Source: Desulfovibrionaceae bacterium UBA930
GTDB taxonomy: Bacteria; Desulfobacterota; Desulfovibrionia; Desulfovibrionales; Desulfovibrionaceae
DNA length: 7,881 nucleotides
NCBI GenBank assembly: GCA_002293605.1
Contig: DBDO01000044.1
Location: 342-8,222, forward strand
Reading direction: 5' to 3'
Shown here: positions 5,239-7,881 of the stretch, piece by piece
How positions within the stretch are numbered: the first letter of the stretch is position 1
Layout: each line of letters begins with the position of its first letter
Program-made: the position numbers and the translations under genes
The notes under the pieces: model-generated
The model's input: the letters and a program-made list of their open reading frames with translations, nothing else
What the model was told of the DNA's origin: nothing
Databases searched by the model: none

Positions 5239-6438
5239 ATGCCAGCAGCCCCTGATTTAAAGACTGTCGTTCCTTTTTTTCAGCCTATCATAAAAAGCTC
5301 AGATTGTGAGGTATTCGCCTACGAAGTGTTGGCCCGGGAGGAGCGTGACGGTCGCGTGCGCAGCCTGGGGCCCTACTTTGAAGACCCCTCGGTATCTGAT
5401 GAGGACAAGCTCATCCTCGACAAGCATGTGCGCGAACGCGCCCTGGCAGCTTACGCCGCATCCGGCAGCACCGCCAAGCTCTTCATCAATCTGAAGCCTT
5501 CATGGATCTACGCCGATAAAGAACACCGCGGCAAACAATCCATTCTGGCCATGTTGGAACGCTACAAGATTGACCCGCAAAATATCGTCATTGAAGTGAC
5601 GGAAGAAGAAGCGCTTGGCGACAAAGACCTTTTCAGGGGAATACTTGCCGGTTACCGCGAGGCCGGTTGCATGCTCGCCATTGACGATTTCGGCAAAGGA
5701 GCCAGCAGTGTGGAGCGCATTGCCTATGTCACGCCGGACATCATCAAAATGGACCATTCCATTGTCCGTAAAACAGACACACACCGCTCCTTTTACGAAA
5801 TTTGCAGCGCTATGAGCGCCTTTGGCACCATATCAGGCTTTGATTTGCTCTTTGAAGGCGTGGAAACGGCCTTTCAGCTTGAGCGCTGCATAAAGACCGG
5901 ATGGTGCTATTTGCAGGGTTTTCTCTTTTCACAGGCCAGACCGGACCTTGCAACAGACTACGCCAACAGGGATTTACTTTCTGACATTGTTTTTATTGAA
6001 AATACCAGGGAAAGCTGGAATATCAAACACCGGAACGCCATACGCACGGAAATGGAGAGCGCGGTGGAAAAGCTGCGTCCCATGATTCCCATGGAGGAAA
6101 ACGCCCTGCGGGAGGCCCCGGCGCTGTGCAACTTCGCACAGGCCCTGCCCTGGTACTGCGTGCGCTGCTTTATTTGCGACCATAGGGGCAGACGCATCTC
6201 TCCAGTCTACCTGTCCGAAGAACAAGTGACAGCGGTATTGCCGGGCCGCGCGGCAGGCCCGGATCTTCCCCACGAGCTCTTTGCCCGTGGCCTGGACGCC
6301 TTTCACAACGAAAGGCAGGGCTATCTGTCCAGCCCCTATAAGCATGTGACTACAAAAGAAAATATTATGAGTTATATGCACACCCTGCGCGAGGACAGGG
6401 TGCTGTGCGCGGATCTTATGACGACCATTCTTTTTTAA
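5239..6438 (+). CDS. EAL-domain c-di-GMP phosphodiesterase with YkuI_C-like C-terminal domain
   Basis: 399 residues from ATG 5239. The EAL domain (about 10-245) hydrolyses cyclic di-GMP to pGpG. The catalytic and metal-binding positions all look intact: E29 in EVLAR (the EAL signature), N84 in INLKPSW, E119 in VIEVTEEEA, D149 and D150 in IDDFGKG, K170 in IIKMD, E206 and E209 in EGVET, and Q226 in LQGFLFSQ. Activity is therefore predicted. The only departure is Lys in the DDFG-x-G loop, where T, A or S is usual. A helical linker (about 255-290) leads to a C-terminal domain (about 295-399) with FICDHRGRRISP and GYLSSPYKHVTTKENI, matching the pattern of the YkuI_C EAL-associated PAS-like domain, presumably a ligand or partner sensor. 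Cysteines C297, C307, C310 and C313 cluster in its first strand. There is no transmembrane segment. It lies 22 bases after the hemerythrin gene, so it is almost certainly co-transcribed. Confidence 0.93.
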   Translation: MPAAPDLKTVVPFFQPIIKSSDCEVFAYEVLAREERDGRVRSLGPYFEDPSVSDEDKLILDKHVRERALAAYAASGSTAKLFINLKPSWIYADKEHRGKQSILAMLERYKIDPQNIVIEVTEEEALGDKDLFRGILAGYREAGCMLAIDDFGKGASSVERIAYVTPDIIKMDHSIVRKTDTHRSFYEICSAMSAFGTISGFDLLFEGVETAFQLERCIKTGWCYLQGFLFSQARPDLATDYANRDLLSDIVFIENTRESWNIKHRNAIRTEMESAVEKLRPMIPMEENALREAPALCNFAQALPWYCVRCFICDHRGRRISPVYLSEEQVTAVLPGRAAGPDLPHELFARGLDAFHNERQGYLSSPYKHVTTKENIMSYMHTLREDRVLCADLMTTILF

Positions 6439-6445
6439 GCCCCCC

Positions 6446-6594
6446 AGAGTCTGTTAGCACAAAGAGCAATTTTGTTCTCTGGCAAGGAAAAAAGGCTTTT
6501 TATGGAAGGAGCGTACTCTTACGGTACTTGACTGGAATGAAAAACTTTTTTGACGCAGCCAGAGAACAAAAGGGCCTTTGTGCTAACAGGCTCT
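6446..6594. repeat. 149-bp long imperfect palindrome (MITE-like)
   Basis: The left arm 6446-6483 and right arm 6558-6594 are inverted copies. They match over AGAG-x-CTGTTAGCACAAAG and again over TTTTGTTCTCTGGC, with one substitution in the first block and a short mismatch plus a one-base indel between the blocks. The 74-base centre has no credible gene. Its ends also tend to pair (AAAAAAG near 6488 with CTTTTTT near 6545). It fills almost the whole gap between two convergent genes, and the right end contributes to the stop codon of the minus-strand gene. It could be a small non-autonomous mobile element, or a very large bidirectional terminator. No clear target duplication is visible; a possible TAAG occurs at 6436-6439 and 6594-6597. 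Confidence 0.75.
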
Positions 6595-7881
6595 AAGGAC
6601 GTGCCGCCAGGGCAAGCATATCTTCCAGCATGCGCAGACGGCGAAGCGCCAATTCCCGCTCATCGCCCATAATCATATCCAACTGTCTGGTATGCATGGT
6701 AATATAACCGAGCACCCGCAGGGCGCTCACAAAATCCTTCTCTTCCCCCGCTTCAAGCCTCGCGGTCAGGGTATCGCCGATGATCTCCGCAGCAAAATCG
6801 AACTGGGCCAACAACTCGGCCACAAAGTGGACCCGCCGGATGCGGCGGGCCAGATTCGCCGCGCCGCCCTTGAACTGAAAGATGATGAAGCGCTCGCGCT
6901 CCCGTTCGCCGAGCAGGCAATCCAGGGACAGAAAGTGAAAGCCAAAGCGGCAGCGCATGCTGCAAAACCGGCGCGCAATAAGAAAGATATTCTTCTCCGT
7001 GTACTGCGTGGATTGCGAGGCCGGGTCCAGATCCGGGTTGGCCGAGGCCTCGAAAAGCACGGATAAAAAGCCCTTGGCGTCAAGTTGCGGCGGCCCTTCC
7101 CAGGCCTTGTCCGTAAAGCCTTCCCACAGAGCCCGCATGGGCAGGGAGGCTATCTGCTCAAGTCGCACCACAGGGCCGGGAACCGCTTCGGAAAAGCCGT
7201 CATCCAGATTAATGACCCAAAACTGCTTGGGCACATCGCACACCAGCTGCTTGGCGGGCGCTCCAAGGCTCTTGCGCGCAGTTCCCGCGCGCAGCATCTC
7301 GCGCACGGCATTCACGTGGCAGTAAGAAAGAATATCATGAAAAGTGCGGCAGTTTTCAGCTCTGAAATTCACATCGTCTGAATCCGGCAGGGTCAGGGAA
7401 ACCACTTTGGGTGCCAGTTCGCGGGCCATTTCTGCCAGATCCCCGGAAGGCAGCCACTGCGGCGCACGCCGTCCTCCCCCTGCCGCAGCATAAGGAAAGG
7501 CGGCTCCCCGAACATGCGCTGCCCATGCCGCTTCAGAAGACAGGAGGGAAGAGCTATCCTTTTCAGGCAAAGGATAAACTTGCGGCGCATGATCTGCGCT
7601 GGCCACAATACGAACCCGCCCGCCCTGCCTTAAGGAGGCAAAAGCCACAGGCTGGCGCAAAATCGTAGGCCTTCCGTAGCGGCGCGCCGTGCGGGCGAAC
7701 ATGCCGTTGCCTGTGCCGTCCCCGGCCACAGCGCCTGCGGCAAAATCGAGCAGGAAGGACCAGCGCGGGGCCGAACCTTGCAGCACAAGAATGCCGCCAA
7801 GGGGAAAGTTGAGCGCGTCCGCAAAATTGCGCACCAGAAAGGCCCCGCCCTCGGCTGTGCCGGGGTAGGTGCTCAGTCCGC
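6593..7881 (-). CDS. PEP/pyruvate-binding (PEP synthase-like) protein, C-terminal part
   Basis: Partial: the minus-strand frame is open to the right edge, so the N-terminus lies outside; GTG 7834 is internal. About 429 residues are visible. The first part (LSTYPGTAEGGAFL, then a segment ending TARRYGRP near 7670) resembles the swivelling domain of PEP synthase/PPDK enzymes, which normally carries a phosphohistidine in a GG-xx-SH-AA motif. Here the aligned stretch is GTGNGMFARTARR, with Met (codon 7702-7700) at the His position. The next region contains CRTFHDILSYCHVNAVREM. The C-terminus has FGFHFLSLDCLLGERER, FKGGAANLARRIRR and ending HTRQLDMIMGDERE, typical of Desulfovibrio/Geobacter PEP/pyruvate-binding proteins rather than true PEP synthase, whose C-terminal barrel is absent. 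I infer a non-canonical or regulatory role. The family match comes from remembered motifs, not a search. Confidence 0.85.
   Translation of the reverse strand, partial: GLSTYPGTAEGGAFLVRNFADALNFPLGGILVLQGSAPRWSFLLDFAAGAVAGDGTGNGMFARTARRYGRPTILRQPVAFASLRQGGRVRIVASADHAPQVYPLPEKDSSSLLSSEAAWAAHVRGAAFPYAAAGGGRRAPQWLPSGDLAEMARELAPKVVSLTLPDSDDVNFRAENCRTFHDILSYCHVNAVREMLRAGTARKSLGAPAKQLVCDVPKQFWVINLDDGFSEAVPGPVVRLEQIASLPMRALWEGFTDKAWEGPPQLDAKGFLSVLFEASANPDLDPASQSTQYTEKNIFLIARRFCSMRCRFGFHFLSLDCLLGERERERFIIFQFKGGAANLARRIRRVHFVAELLAQFDFAAEIIGDTLTARLEAGEEKDFVSALRVLGYITMHTRQLDMIMGDERELALRRLRMLEDMLALAARP

Noticed and set aside
6436..6597. TAAG target-site duplication flanking the 149-bp palindrome
   Set aside because: Four bases could match by chance. 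The left copy is the EAL stop codon followed by six or more bases (CCCCCC) that do not belong to the inverted arm, so the boundaries do not line up.
6692..7066. 124-codon plus-strand open frame opposite the PEP/pyruvate-binding gene
   Set aside because: The minus-strand frame has strong family motifs along its whole length. The plus frame has none and no ribosome site.
7832..7834. GTG as the true start of the minus-strand gene
   Set aside because: The same frame stays open to the window edge and the upstream residues (LSTYPGTAEGGAFL) continue the swivelling-domain sequence, so the gene begins outside the window.

Overview
The window looks like chromosome from a Desulfovibrio-type sulfate reducer (Desulfobacterota). 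This rests on overall character, not on a marker gene: moderately high GC, a stand-alone bacteriohemerythrin, a PEP/pyruvate-binding protein of a type I associate with Desulfovibrio and Geobacter, a TPR protein with a cysteine-patterned tail, and GC-rich hairpin repeats between genes. No rRNA, tRNA, CRISPR array or transposase gene is visible.

Layout. Positions 7-147 hold five small hairpins in a row. They are followed by a plus-strand pair: a small exported protein (173-736) and an acidic cytoplasmic protein (767-1342), neither of which I recognise. After a large hairpin (1389-1426) comes a class V PLP-dependent aminotransferase (1454-2542). It converges on the minus-strand HU gene (2618-2893), and the two share a 13-bp terminator hairpin. 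The AT-rich stretch upstream of HU carries a candidate promoter and a 16-bp dyad.

The second half contains a four-gene plus-strand cluster: an exported TPR protein (start uncertain, best 3404), a 115-residue unknown protein coupled to it by an ATGA overlap, a bacteriohemerythrin (4797-5216), and an EAL-domain protein with a YkuI_C-like C-terminal domain (5239-6438). Gaps are -4, 11 and 22 bases, so this reads as one operon. A di-iron oxygen-binding protein directly ahead of a probable c-di-GMP phosphodiesterase suggests that oxygen or redox state is linked to c-di-GMP turnover. The hemerythrin gene is clearly more AT-rich than its neighbours.

A 149-bp element with imperfect 37/38-bp inverted arms (6446-6594) separates the EAL gene from a convergent minus-strand gene that runs off the right edge. 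That gene is the C-terminal part of a PEP synthase-like protein. Its swivelling phosphohistidine domain appears to have Met where the catalytic His should be, so it is probably not a working PEP synthase.

Most worth a second look are the hemerythrin/EAL operon with its two unknown upstream partners, the 149-bp palindrome, and the degenerate PEP-synthase-like protein.
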